Below, piece after piece: positions 41,492 to 50,969 of a DNA stretch of 64,000 nucleotides (positions are counted from its first letter, which is position 1; each line of letters opens with the position of its first letter). Source of the stretch: JACPHB01 sp964495505 (GTDB lineage: Bacteria; Patescibacteriota; Minisyncoccia; UBA10092); the NCBI GenBank assembly GCA_964495505.1, contig CAZBVM010000001.1:27894-91893 (forward strand). The letters are read 5' to 3'. The translations under genes were made by a program, and so were the position numbers. A model generated the notes under the pieces. The model had not been told where the DNA came from and searched no databases. It was given only the letters and a program-made list of their open reading frames with translations.

Positions 41492-42715
41492 TTATTGTAA
41501 AAGATAATCCAATGGATTAACAGAACCACCTATGGGTAAAAGACCGAACCAGCGTTTTTCTGTTTTAAAAGTGTTGGTGGAATAAACAGTAAAATGCAGA
41601 TGAGGGCCAGTTACAAAGCCGCTTGAACCTTCATAACCAATGATTTGGCCCTGGCGAATATATTCGCCGGTAATGGCTATTTTTGCGGAAAAATGGGCAT
41701 AAAGCGTTGTTAACCCATTGTTGTGCCGAATAGCCAGCCATTTGCCATACGCGTAACGGCCATTGTCTCCAGAAGCGATAACTGTGCCATCAAGTGACGC
41801 TCTTATCGGAGCTCCATAGTCAACAGCAATATCAATGCCATTGTGAAATTTATAAGCATCGTTATAAAAACCAGTCACAAAAGTTGGCCCATACCCTTGG
41901 GTCAGCCGCCCCAAAAGCGGCCAAGCCAGTTCACCGGGCCGCGCCGGCGGCACCCCGGTAACTTCCCCGCGCAATTCATTTTCCAATTCTAATATCTCTT
42001 TCTGAATTTGCGCTTGTTTTACCTGAATCTGGGAAATAATTTTTTGATATTCAGCTTCCTGATTTTTCGTTTCTTTAAGCAGGATGTTTTTTTCCTGTTT
42101 TTGGCTTTCCACTAAGCGGCTTTTTGATTGCAGTTCATTTTTAAAATCAATAAAGTCCCCTTTCAATTTTTTCTGACCCGAAAGTAAATCTGTTAATTCC
42201 AACTTGTCCTCTGCGAGAATTTTATAATCGATATAAAGGCTGTCAGCGACACTCGCAAGATACTCGCTTTGGCTTAAAAAATTAGAAAGTTTCTCGCTTT
42301 GAAGAAAACTTGCCAAAAACCCGCGGTTGTCGGCATAAGCTAAGAACCTGAAAGAACGCGCCATTGCCATTTGACGTTCTTTTATTTTTTGTTCTTTCTC
42401 ATTTATTTTTCCGGAATATAACTTAATATTCGCTTCGGTTTTAGAAATCTTTGCCTGAATTATTTTCAAATCCATCTTAAGCTTATTTATTTGCGACTCT
42501 ATCAAATCAATCTGGCTTTTTAGGGTATTTGCTTGGTTTTCAGTTTTTAAGAGCGCGCCTTTATATTTATCAAGTTCCGTTTCTAATTTTTTTATTTCCG
42601 CCTCTTTTAATTTTATTTGCTCCAACAGAACCGCATCATCGTTTGCCTCGGCAAAAGAAATTCTGCCTATTAATAAAAGTAAAAATACAGAAATAATTAT
42701 AAAGCGCTGTTTCAT
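41492..42715 (-). CDS. EnvC/NlpD-like murein hydrolase activator or M23 peptidase
   Basis: 407 residues: signal peptide (about 1-20), a coiled coil over about 25-250, and a C-terminal LytM (M23) domain (about 290-395). The domain shows FHNGIDIAVDYGAPIRA (H-x-G-x-D), YAHFSA, and GPHLHFTVY; the zinc ligands His and Asp are present, so it may be an active endopeptidase rather than only an EnvC-type activator. It probably acts at septum splitting. Confidence 0.9.
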   Translation of the reverse strand: MKQRFIIISVFLLLLIGRISFAEANDDAVLLEQIKLKEAEIKKLETELDKYKGALLKTENQANTLKSQIDLIESQINKLKMDLKIIQAKISKTEANIKLYSGKINEKEQKIKERQMAMARSFRFLAYADNRGFLASFLQSEKLSNFLSQSEYLASVADSLYIDYKILAEDKLELTDLLSGQKKLKGDFIDFKNELQSKSRLVESQKQEKNILLKETKNQEAEYQKIISQIQVKQAQIQKEILELENELRGEVTGVPPARPGELAWPLLGRLTQGYGPTFVTGFYNDAYKFHNGIDIAVDYGAPIRASLDGTVIASGDNGRYAYGKWLAIRHNNGLTTLYAHFSAKIAITGEYIRQGQIIGYEGSSGFVTGPHLHFTVYSTNTFKTEKRWFGLLPIGGSVNPLDYLLQ

Positions 42716-42751
42716 AAATTTTAAAATTCGGCCTAATTTTACGCCAACTTT

Positions 42752-44230
42752 TTAATAACGGTCCCATATCAATGCCCGTTCTATGCGCTTAATACTCTCT
42801 TTTTTCCCTAAAATTTCAAGTATTTCAAAAGGTCCCGGAGATTTCTCTAAACCGGTAAGAGCCGCTCTAAGCGGCCATAGTAAGCGGCCCTTATCTTTAT
42901 TTTTAGCTCTTTCCGCTTCAATTAGAAGTGTTTTTTCCAAACATTCTTTTTTAAAATCATTTTCCGGAATGTCTTTTAAAACACCGAGGGAAACATTCAG
43001 AGAAATAGTCACTTCCTTAAACGACATATCGCGCCACACTAAAATTTCCGAATGATATTGGGGAATTTTAAAAAAATATGCTGCCCTATCCCCTATTTCA
43101 CAGAGCCGCTTAATGCGCGGCTGTTCCAGCGCGACTACTTTTTTAACATATTCAAAATCGTATTTATCTTTTTCAATCAGCCCCACTCCTGTGAGGTATG
43201 GAATGATTCTTTTTGTGAGTTCATCCAAACTAAGCTGACGTAAATAATGGCCATTCAACCAATCTAGCTTTAGATTATTAAAAATCGCTCCGCCTTTTTG
43301 AACTCTTCTTAAATCAAACTCTTTAATTAATTCCGCTAAAGTAAAGATTTCCTTGTCAGTCCCCGGATTCCAACCTAAGAGCGCTAAAAAATTTACGATT
43401 GCTTCGGGGAGATAACCCATCTCGTTGTATTCCATAACCGATACGGCGCCGTGACGCTTTGAAAGCTTTGATTTATCCGGTCCCAAAATCAATGGCAGAT
43501 GAGCATATTCTGGCGCCGAAATATTTAAATATTGCTGAATTAAAATTTGTTTTGGGGTATTGGGAATGTGATCTTCGCCCCGTATAACATGAGAAATTTT
43601 CATTTCGTAATCGTCGATAACCACGGCAAAATTATAAAGCGGCTGAAACTCTCCCCTCCCCAACGCTTTTGCCAAGCTAAAATCGCCGCCCAAGGTGTCG
43701 GAATTAAAACTGATTTTTCCCCTAATTAAATCAGTAAAAGAAATCTCAAAATCAACCGGAGTTTTAAAACGAACTATAGCGTTTTCCTTTACAAGCCGCC
43801 TCAATGCGTCGGTTATCGGCAATTTTCTAAATTCACAATAATGAGCCGGATTTTTTTTGATTTTAATTTGCTCTTCATATTCCTTATCTAAAAATTCTTT
43901 ACTGTGAAAACAATAAAACGCGCTGCCGTCATCAATAAGTTTGTTTAAATAGCCGGTATATAAGTCCAGCCGCTCGCTTTGACGGTAAAATTCATCCCAG
44001 CTTAAACCCAACCAACTAATACCTTCTAAAATATCTTTTTCATATTCAGGTTTTGAACGCTCTAAATCTGTATCTTCAATACGTAAAAGAAATTTTCCAT
44101 TATTGGTTTTAGCAAATAAAAAATTAAAAAGGGCTGTTCTGGCACTGCCAATATGAAATGGTCCGGTTGGACTCGGTGCAAATCTGGTTCTTATTTTTTC
44201 TCTTTTTAACAAATTTTTTAAGTTAAACAT
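42752..44230 (-). CDS. gltX: Glutamyl-tRNA synthetase
   Basis: Charges tRNA-Glu, and perhaps tRNA-Gln too since no glnS was seen in the window. Class I signature HIG in PTGPFHIGSARTAL and KLSKRHG as the KMSKS motif. 492 residues. The intact C-terminal anticodon domain makes it discriminating or not, which cannot be told here. Followed by murG with one base between. Confidence 0.95.
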   Translation of the reverse strand: MFNLKNLLKREKIRTRFAPSPTGPFHIGSARTALFNFLFAKTNNGKFLLRIEDTDLERSKPEYEKDILEGISWLGLSWDEFYRQSERLDLYTGYLNKLIDDGSAFYCFHSKEFLDKEYEEQIKIKKNPAHYCEFRKLPITDALRRLVKENAIVRFKTPVDFEISFTDLIRGKISFNSDTLGGDFSLAKALGRGEFQPLYNFAVVIDDYEMKISHVIRGEDHIPNTPKQILIQQYLNISAPEYAHLPLILGPDKSKLSKRHGAVSVMEYNEMGYLPEAIVNFLALLGWNPGTDKEIFTLAELIKEFDLRRVQKGGAIFNNLKLDWLNGHYLRQLSLDELTKRIIPYLTGVGLIEKDKYDFEYVKKVVALEQPRIKRLCEIGDRAAYFFKIPQYHSEILVWRDMSFKEVTISLNVSLGVLKDIPENDFKKECLEKTLLIEAERAKNKDKGRLLWPLRAALTGLEKSPGPFEILEILGKKESIKRIERALIWDRY

Positions 44231-44231
44231 T

Positions 44232-45368
44232 TTACCGAGAAATTAAATTTAGTAGTGCTTGAGCAATAAGTTTCGCAGCATCAGGTGTAGCGAATTCTTT
44301 GGCACGTTCTTCCATTTTTTTCTTTTTTTCAGGATTATTTAATATTGAAGCGATTATTGAAAGCACGAGATTTGGCGTTAAATTAGTTTCTTCAATAATT
44401 TCGGCTCTTTCATCTTTAAAAACATAAGCATTTCGACGGGCATGATCGTTTGATGAATTAGTAATGGGAATTAAAATGCTGGCTTTGCCCGCCGCAGCAA
44501 TTTCAAAAATAGAACCAGCGCCGCTTCTAGAAATTACTACATCTGCTGAATGCATAGCAGCTATATATTCCGGCTCAACCAAAAAATTTACCGGATGATA
44601 AGAAATGAGTTCTGTGCCAGTGACACCCTCTAAAACTACCCGTGATTCGTTAAAAACGCTATTATAATTTTCATCACCTGTTTGGTGAATAACTTCAGCT
44701 ACTTCAAGTAAATTAGGCAATATGTCTAAAACGATATTATTTATTTTTTGAGCTCCCTGTGAGCCTCCTAACACCAATATTACCGGTTTTTTTGTTGTTA
44801 AATGCAACATAGCGCGTTCTTTTTCTGGATTTGAAGGCGAAAAAAAAGCATCTCTTATTGCCTCGCCGGTAAAATAGGTTTTATTACTGGGAAAATGCCG
44901 AGCGGCTTCATCAAAGGAAATGGCGATAAAAGTAGCAAAGGGGGCAAGTAAACGATTGGCAAAACCCGGAGCGCTGTCAGATTCGTGAAGAATTATCGGT
45001 ATATGGTAAAGCCATCCGGCTAAAACGGTGGCTATACTGCCGTAACCGCCTTTACTAAAAATAGCATCTGGCATTATGACCAAAACTTTCCAAAGCGCTT
45101 GTATAAATCCTATAAATACTTTAAATAAATCAATAAAATTTTTAAAAGATATATATCGCCGCCATTTGCCGGTTACTAAAATTGTGTAATGAAAATTTAT
45201 TTCTTCTCTTTCCAAACTGCTTTCAAGAAATAGGCCTGGACCTAAATAATAAACCTCTGTTTCTCCATAATCTCCGGATTTTGATAATTCAACTATTTTT
45301 CTGGCGACGGCAACAAGCGGAAATAAGTGTCCGCCAGTTCCGCCTCCGGTTAGTACAATTCGTATCAT
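44232..45368 (-). CDS. murG: UDP-GlcNAc:undecaprenyl-PP-MurNAc-pentapeptide transferase
   Basis: Makes lipid II at the inner face of the membrane. GGGTGGHLFPLVAVAR is the N-terminal glycine-rich loop; EPEYIAAMHSADVVISRSGAGSI carries the C-terminal nucleotide-sugar site. 378 residues. Its start overlaps the ftsW stop by four bases. Confidence 0.95.
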   Translation of the reverse strand: MIRIVLTGGGTGGHLFPLVAVARKIVELSKSGDYGETEVYYLGPGLFLESSLEREEINFHYTILVTGKWRRYISFKNFIDLFKVFIGFIQALWKVLVIMPDAIFSKGGYGSIATVLAGWLYHIPIILHESDSAPGFANRLLAPFATFIAISFDEAARHFPSNKTYFTGEAIRDAFFSPSNPEKERAMLHLTTKKPVILVLGGSQGAQKINNIVLDILPNLLEVAEVIHQTGDENYNSVFNESRVVLEGVTGTELISYHPVNFLVEPEYIAAMHSADVVISRSGAGSIFEIAAAGKASILIPITNSSNDHARRNAYVFKDERAEIIEETNLTPNLVLSIIASILNNPEKKKKMEERAKEFATPDAAKLIAQALLNLISR

Positions 45369-46468
45369 ATGTATCTTGAAATATTAGCTACAATGCCGGC
45401 TCCCGCGAGATTCACAACAAACGCCGAACCGCCATAACTGATAAAAGGTAGAGGCACGCCGGTTAGAGGAATAATTCCCGATATTGCCGCAATATTTATA
45501 AAACTTTGAATTACTATCCATGAAGTAATGCTGATTGTTAAAAGTTTCGGGAAATACTCATTGCTTCTTAAGGCGATTCTAAAACTAAAAATTATAAATA
45601 GAAAGTAAAGCAATAGAGTAAAACTTACGCCCAAAAGACCTGTTTTTTCTGCTAAAACTGCAAAAATTGAATCCCCGATGGTCTCAGGCAAATAAGTTGA
45701 AACCAGATTTTGATTTATACCAATTCCACCAATACCTCCTGCTCCGATAGACGTTAAGGCCTGATTAATTTGATAAGCTGCCCCCTTGATATCGTTTTGA
45801 GGATTTAAAAATGTTTTTACTCTTTCTGTCCCATAGGGTTTCAAAAAAATAAAGATTGAAAATAATATTAGACCACTTAAGCCAATAATGACTAGGTGAC
45901 GTGATTGTCCTCCAGCTGCGAAATAAGTAGCGGCGGCCGATAAAGCGATAATACTGAAAGTCCCAATATTGGGCTGCAGAAAAAGCAGAAAACCGATAAT
46001 ACCGATAATTATTAAAAAAGGCAAAAGGCCAGAATTAAATTTTTGCAGTTTGTCTCTTCGCGAGTCAAACCATGAGGCCAGATAAATTAAGAATGATAAT
46101 TTAAGAAATTCACTTGGTTGAAAAGATATAGAACCAAAACTAAGCCAGCGCGTTGAACCACTGTGAGATAGTCCTAATGCGGGGAAAAAAACCAAAAGAA
46201 GAAGACCAATAGAAAAAATTAAAAGAATAAAACTATATTTTTTAAGGAATTCCAATGGTATTTTGAAAAAAATAAAAAAACTTACAACCCCGATTAGGAC
46301 TCCTTTGAAAAGCTGTTCTTTTAAGTAATACTGAGGATCGTTCCACTTCTTTTCCCCGACAACAAAGGAAGCAGAGGAAAGAATAAAAAGACCGAAAATT
46401 AACAGTGATATTACAATTAAGAGAAACTGCCAATCAACATTTTTGGGTTTTATTTTTTTAAATTTCAT
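45365..46468 (-). CDS. ftsW: Peptidoglycan polymerase, SEDS family
   Basis: Septal peptidoglycan glycosyltransferase. About ten membrane helices. Conserved pieces are FQPSEFLKLSFLIYLASW, the large loop with a conserved region (GIGGIGINQNLVSTYLPETIGDSIFAVLAEKTG), and GVPLPFISYGGSA. 367 residues. It clusters with murG and an amidohydrolase; FtsW against RodA is decided by the murG neighbour. Confidence 0.93.
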   Translation of the reverse strand: MKFKKIKPKNVDWQFLLIVISLLIFGLFILSSASFVVGEKKWNDPQYYLKEQLFKGVLIGVVSFFIFFKIPLEFLKKYSFILLIFSIGLLLLVFFPALGLSHSGSTRWLSFGSISFQPSEFLKLSFLIYLASWFDSRRDKLQKFNSGLLPFLIIIGIIGFLLFLQPNIGTFSIIALSAAATYFAAGGQSRHLVIIGLSGLILFSIFIFLKPYGTERVKTFLNPQNDIKGAAYQINQALTSIGAGGIGGIGINQNLVSTYLPETIGDSIFAVLAEKTGLLGVSFTLLLYFLFIIFSFRIALRSNEYFPKLLTISITSWIVIQSFINIAAISGIIPLTGVPLPFISYGGSAFVVNLAGAGIVANISRYI

Positions 46469-48027
46469 CTTAATATTTGTCCCAAACCTTGGTTTATAAT
46501 CCTTCCTAAAGATAATGCAACTTGACCGTTAATAATAACCGAATGAACACCTTGCGCGTATTGAAAAGGATTCTCAAATGAAGCTAAATCTTTTACAGTA
46601 TCAAGGTTAAAAATTGTAATATCGGCAAAAAAGTCCTGCCTGATTATGCCGCGAGACGACAATCCGATTTTAAGAGCCGGTAGGGCGGTCATTTTTTTAA
46701 TTGCTTCTTCTAGGCTGATAATACTTTTTTCGCGGACATAGCGGCTTAAAACCCTTGGAAAACAACCGAACGAACGGGGGTGAGCCAAATATCCTTCGCG
46801 AACGTCGCTTAAGTTATAGGCCGCGCCATCTGAAGCTATTATTGATAACGAACTTTTTATAGCTTTAATAAAATTCTCCTCCGATAAACCAGGTAAAAAG
46901 ACGGTTAATTTACCCTCAGCGGCTATTAGAAGATTGATAGCGGTTTCTAAAATATCAGTGCCTTGATTTTGAGAAATAACAGCTATGGTTTTGCCAATAA
47001 AAGTTTTATCAATATCGCCACTGGCAATAATAATATCGCCAAAATCTTTGCCTCTTATTTCTTCTATGAGCCGTTTTTTGAATTCTTGATTTTTTAAATT
47101 TTCAACTAACTTGGCTTGGCCTCCAACGGCAATCCAGTCCGGTAGTAGGGTATAAAAAACGGTAGCAGTTGAGGTGTAGGGATAAATATCAAAATTAATA
47201 TTAATCCCCTCTTCCGCCGCTTTTAAAATCGCTTCCAAACTTTTATCAAATAAATTCCAGTTTTCTTTACCGACGGATTTTAAATGCGATATTTCAATGT
47301 TGGTTTTAGTTTTTTTAGCCACGTCAATCGCTTCTGAAACGCTTTCGTACAGCATGTCTTCTTCGTTTCTTAAGTGAGTGCTGTAAACTTTACCCGGCTT
47401 AAGAACCGATACAAGGGAAATAATTTCGTGCGTAGTTGCCGATTTGACATGAGAATAAATTAGTCCGGTTGAAAAACCCAGAGCTCCATCCGACAAGGCT
47501 TCCGAGAGCAAATGCTTCATTTGAGCTAATTCATGCTCAGTCAACTCTCTGAATTCATCACCAACAATGTTGCGCCGCAAAGTGGCATGACCTACTAGTG
47601 TTCCAAAATTTAAAAGTAATTTTTTTCTTTTTGTTTCCGCAAAAAAATCGGAAAGTGTCAGCCAATTTACATTAATTTTTTTGACATCCGCCCATTTTTG
47701 AATGGTGGTGATAATATTACCGTTAGTAAGTGGCGCTAAAGATGAGCCGCAGTTACCACCGATAATAGTGGTAACGCCTTGATACAATAAACTCTCCGCA
47801 TTCGGATGACTGAATAAAGTCCAATGTCTGTCAGAAGCGTTATTGATATCAATAAACCCCGGTGCAACATATTGATTGGTCGCGTCAACTATGGTTTTAG
47901 CGCTCGGTTCACCTAATAAGCCAATTTTCTCTATTTTACCGTTTTTTATCGCGATATCGGCGTGATACGCTGGTGTCCCCACGCCATCTACCACAATCCC
48001 ATTTTTAATTAAAATATCTAAAGCCAT
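46465..48027 (-). CDS. D-aminoacylase-like amidohydrolase with altered metal site
   Basis: 520-residue amidohydrolase of the N-acyl-D-amino-acid deacylase group. The composite fold is clear from the N-terminal beta domain (LDILIKNGIVVDG), GNCG with Cys93, the HLRNEED and EISHLKSVG His residues, and ASDGAAYNL near the end. The canonical first metal motif HxH after PGFID is replaced: the run reads IDINNASD, with Asn62 and Ala64. Located at the head of murG-ftsW, so a role in wall peptides or D-amino acids is possible. Confidence 0.85.
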   Translation of the reverse strand: MALDILIKNGIVVDGVGTPAYHADIAIKNGKIEKIGLLGEPSAKTIVDATNQYVAPGFIDINNASDRHWTLFSHPNAESLLYQGVTTIIGGNCGSSLAPLTNGNIITTIQKWADVKKINVNWLTLSDFFAETKRKKLLLNFGTLVGHATLRRNIVGDEFRELTEHELAQMKHLLSEALSDGALGFSTGLIYSHVKSATTHEIISLVSVLKPGKVYSTHLRNEEDMLYESVSEAIDVAKKTKTNIEISHLKSVGKENWNLFDKSLEAILKAAEEGININFDIYPYTSTATVFYTLLPDWIAVGGQAKLVENLKNQEFKKRLIEEIRGKDFGDIIIASGDIDKTFIGKTIAVISQNQGTDILETAINLLIAAEGKLTVFLPGLSEENFIKAIKSSLSIIASDGAAYNLSDVREGYLAHPRSFGCFPRVLSRYVREKSIISLEEAIKKMTALPALKIGLSSRGIIRQDFFADITIFNLDTVKDLASFENPFQYAQGVHSVIINGQVALSLGRIINQGLGQILR

Positions 48028-48057
48028 TACTCATATTATACAACAAGGACAGCCAAA

Positions 48058-48082
48058 AACAAAAACCGCTACTTAAGCGGTT
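48058..48082 (-). terminator. Terminator of the gene at 48081
   Basis: On the minus strand ACCGCT / AGCGGT arms with a short loop, followed by TTTTTGTTTTTGG. It overlaps the last codon of the gene at 48081. Confidence 0.7.
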
Positions 48083-48611
48083 AATTGGCGACCCAATTAC
48101 TATGACATTCCGGAGCCCACTTTTGAGTCCAGCCATGCTTTTTTACTATTGTATCCTGACACAACCTTACCTTATCTAAATATTTGATCAGCAATTCTTT
48201 ATAATGCCTAGACTGGACCAAAATTTCTATGCTTTTTAACTGGCACCGCTCAAAGCGAAGAGGATGTGGATTGTCATAGCATGTCGATCGATTACTGATT
48301 ATTCCAGCTACATTGTTTGGTAAAGCGGGATCTATGTGAAGAGTTAGTTTGTTGTAATTATTTAAATAAAAAAGAACATAAAGAATTCCTCTCGGATTCA
48401 ACGCCTTGTTGTTTTCGGGCGCATAAAAATATAATACTCCGTTTTCACCGTCTGTAGAACTAGCTTCTGTCGTCCCAATCCCCGTAAAATAAACTTGATT
48501 TTCGTAATTATATGCTTTTTCGCGTTCTATTCTGAAGCCCAATGGATTAAAGATTACAATCGTCACAAGCGCCGATAATGCAAGTCCAAATCCGGTAAAA
48601 AACGCTCTCAT
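48081..48611 (-). CDS. Secreted or membrane-anchored protein, unknown
   Basis: 176 residues after an N-terminal hydrophobic signal (MRAFFTGFGLALSALVTIVIF). The mature part is beta-rich (GVLYFYAPENNK, ILYVLFYLNNYNKLTLHID) with four cysteines late in the sequence (RSTCYDNP, FERCQL, VRLCQD, APECHS), suggesting disulfides outside the cell. AAGGAGGG five bases before the ATG and a near-consensus promoter mark it as another single-gene unit. No family recognised. Upstream ATG-type starts to 48689 are less likely. Confidence 0.65.
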   Translation of the reverse strand: MRAFFTGFGLALSALVTIVIFNPLGFRIEREKAYNYENQVYFTGIGTTEASSTDGENGVLYFYAPENNKALNPRGILYVLFYLNNYNKLTLHIDPALPNNVAGIISNRSTCYDNPHPLRFERCQLKSIEILVQSRHYKELLIKYLDKVRLCQDTIVKKHGWTQKWAPECHSNWVAN

Positions 48612-48660
48612 TGCTCCCTCCTTATACATGGTTATTTTAAAAAACAAGTCCGATCCACAC

Positions 48661-48689
48661 ATGATATCTCCTACATATTTGGTTGTCAA
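48661..48689 (-). promoter_or_regulatory. Sigma70-like promoter
   Basis: On the minus strand TTGACA (48684-48689), 17-base spacer, TATCAT (48661-48666), upstream of the gene at 48081. Confidence 0.7.
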
Positions 48690-48730
48690 ATTTTGTTTTT
48701 TTCAATTTAAATAAACAAAAATAAAAAATC

Positions 48731-48764
48731 AACGCATAAATTTCCGATCGGAAATAACTGCGTT
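48731..48764. repeat. AACGCA palindromic repeat, third member (34 bp)
   Basis: AACGCA / TGCGTT outer arms with a perfect 16-base palindrome ATTTCCGATCGGAAAT at the centre. Same length and outer hexamers as 29527-29560. Upstream of the gene at 48081. Confidence 0.7.
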
Positions 48765-48809
48765 AATTACATTTTTGAAGCTATTTTTTTTTCCAATTTC
48801 CAGTTTTAT

Positions 48810-49838
48810 TTATTTCCCCAAAAGGCCGATGATGAGACCGATGGTGGCGGCAACGGCAGAGATAATCCAGAAGCGCATTGTAACTTTTGTTTCGGGCCAG
48901 CCAAGCGCTTCAAAATGATGATGAATGGGTGTAGAGAGAAATATTTTTTTGCCTCTAATTTCTTTTGACAGCATCTGAACAATCACTGAACCAGACTCTA
49001 AAACCAAAATAAAAGCAATAAGTGGTAAAAGCATTGCCGAGTTGGTAAGCATAGCGACAATGCCCAAAGTAACTCCAAGCGACATCGCGCCAGTATCTCC
49101 CATAAAAAATCGTGCCGGGTAAATATTAAACCAAAGAAAAGCTAAAAGGGCGCCAACAATAACGCCGGTAAAAGCTGCTAAATCATAGTGTTCTTGGATA
49201 AAGGCTAATGCTCCCAAAGCAGCGAAAGCAAACAAAAGAACTCCGCCGGCTAAACCGTCTAAGCCATCGGTTTCGTTGGCGGAAAATGCAGTAGCAACAA
49301 TTATAAAAACGAAAATAGGCAAATACCAAAGTCCGACACTGAAATTACCAAAAAACGGTACGTAAAAAACATCCCATCCGAGTTTAAAATAAAACCAGAA
49401 AGCACCAGTGGTAGCAATAATAGTGTAAAGCGCAATTTTTTGTTTCATTGAGAGTCCCCCGCCCTTAGGTCCAACTTTAAAAATCCCTAGTAAATCATCG
49501 GCAAATCCTAAAATCGCGGAAAAAACTAAAGCGCCCAAGGGCAAAAAAGTTTGGGAACGACTTAAAAAATTAAGATGGTTAAACAGACCGTCAAAAAATA
49601 ACGAAAGAAGCCAAAATCCTAGTGCTAAAATTAATACGGTGCCCCAAACTAAAACGCCGCCCATGGTCGGCGTGCCTTCTTTGCTTGAATGAATTTTAGC
49701 AAATACCGGAACACCCTCGGTTCTGATTTGTTTTCCTAATCGGTATTTAAATAAAAAATGAGTTAAAAGTGGCGTTAAAAAAAACGCCACTAAAAAAGAT
49801 ACAGAAGTTAAAATTAAAAGACGTGTTATTTCCCCCAT
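48810..49838 (-). CDS. mraY: Phospho-N-acetylmuramoyl-pentapeptide transferase
   Basis: Makes lipid I on the cytoplasmic side of the membrane. About ten membrane segments. Active-site acidic motifs: FADDLLGIFK, NETDGLDGLAGG, and GDTGAMSLG. HHHFEALGW near the end is the MraY histidine motif. 342 residues. It overlaps the next gene by 13 bases. Confidence 0.95.
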   Translation of the reverse strand: MGEITRLLILTSVSFLVAFFLTPLLTHFLFKYRLGKQIRTEGVPVFAKIHSSKEGTPTMGGVLVWGTVLILALGFWLLSLFFDGLFNHLNFLSRSQTFLPLGALVFSAILGFADDLLGIFKVGPKGGGLSMKQKIALYTIIATTGAFWFYFKLGWDVFYVPFFGNFSVGLWYLPIFVFIIVATAFSANETDGLDGLAGGVLLFAFAALGALAFIQEHYDLAAFTGVIVGALLAFLWFNIYPARFFMGDTGAMSLGVTLGIVAMLTNSAMLLPLIAFILVLESGSVIVQMLSKEIRGKKIFLSTPIHHHFEALGWPETKVTMRFWIISAVAATIGLIIGLLGK

Positions 49839-50827
49839 ATATACGCTTCCTTAAGCCACTGGATTAATTTTTCCGACTCGCCGAACCGATCCGGCGATCC
49901 CAAGATAACAGTAATTATATTATTTTTATCGCCGAAACGAAAGCCTGATATGAGAAGTATGAGCGCTCCTCCAGCTTTATCGGTATAGCCGGTTTTACCG
50001 GCTTTTACTTCGCTTACAGCGCCTAAAAGCGCGTTGGTATTTTTAAGCCGGTGCGCTATTTTTCCGTCTGCGGAATAAACAACCATATTTTCAGTTTTTA
50101 AAATATCAAATACGGTCGGATAATTACTTGCGAGATAGCTAAAAATTTTGGCGACATCAACAGCTGTTGAGTAATTATTATCTTCATCTAAACCGTCAGA
50201 ATTACTAAAATGCGTGTTTATAAGCCCTAATTCTTTGGCTTTTTTATTCATAATGGAAACAAAGCCAGGGTTTCTATCAGCCAAAGCTATTGCGGCATCG
50301 TTTGAAGAATCTATAAGCATCATGTCTAAAAGAGAGCGCGCGGTTATTTCTTCAGACGGCCTTAAATCCCCTCTTGAACCCTCTCGCTTTATGGCCACTA
50401 CTGGTACCCTAATAACTTCTTCCAAATTATAATTTTCCAAAACAACAATAGCAGTCATAAGCTTAGTAAGCGACGCCACCGGCCGCTTCATTTCCATATT
50501 TTTGTTGTAATAAATCCTTTTGCCGTCGGTTCGCATCGCCAAGGCCGCCTCGGCGTTAAGTTCCAAAACCGGCACCTTCCAATTTCGCCGCGGCAGCGTG
50601 TTTTCGCTGTCTTTTAACATAACAATTGTCGGCGGCGTAAAATTAGATAAAGCCGTCGGAGTTGCTTTTGGCTGCCTCAATTCCGCTTCCGGGTCTAGTA
50701 TGATACTTTTTTTCTCTGGCGAGCCAAAGTACCAAACAAAAAAAGCGACAGCGAGAATCAAAGACATTTTCAAATAAAATTTTTTATCGTTATTCACTTT
50801 TATAAAATTTAATATCTTTATTTTCAC
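49826..50827 (-). CDS. D-alanyl-D-alanine carboxypeptidase (S11 family)
   Basis: Low-molecular-weight PBP that trims stem peptides. N-terminal anchor (about 18-35), SxxK in ASLTKLMTA, SxN in SSNDAA, KTG in AGKTGYTDKAGG; all present. No C-terminal amphipathic anchor was seen, so attachment is by the N-terminal helix. The GTG start at 50827 lies inside the left arm of an inverted-repeat element (50805-50961). 333 residues. An internal ATG at about codon 21 is an alternative. Confidence 0.9.
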   Translation of the reverse strand: MKIKILNFIKVNNDKKFYLKMSLILAVAFFVWYFGSPEKKSIILDPEAELRQPKATPTALSNFTPPTIVMLKDSENTLPRRNWKVPVLELNAEAALAMRTDGKRIYYNKNMEMKRPVASLTKLMTAIVVLENYNLEEVIRVPVVAIKREGSRGDLRPSEEITARSLLDMMLIDSSNDAAIALADRNPGFVSIMNKKAKELGLINTHFSNSDGLDEDNNYSTAVDVAKIFSYLASNYPTVFDILKTENMVVYSADGKIAHRLKNTNALLGAVSEVKAGKTGYTDKAGGALILLISGFRFGDKNNIITVILGSPDRFGESEKLIQWLKEAYIWGK

Positions 50828-50961
50828 GTTTTCCTCGCTCGCGAGAGCGTGCTCGCTTCAGGGATTCGCCCTCGCTCTCTGTAATCATGTATTAATACAT
50901 GATTACAGAACCATGCCCGCTCGGGCTCATAACCCGCTTTGAAAACAAAGATATTAAATTT
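50805..50961. repeat. Inverted-repeat element around the DD-carboxypeptidase start
   Basis: Arms of 21 bases at 50805-50825 and 50941-50961 match at 20 positions. Between them lies a perfect 30-base palindrome (50879-50908) and shorter GC-rich hairpins. The left arm covers the first seven codons of the gene at 49826. Looks like a MITE-type insertion of about 157 bp. No target duplication recognised. Confidence 0.7.
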
Positions 50962-50969
50962 TTAATGAT

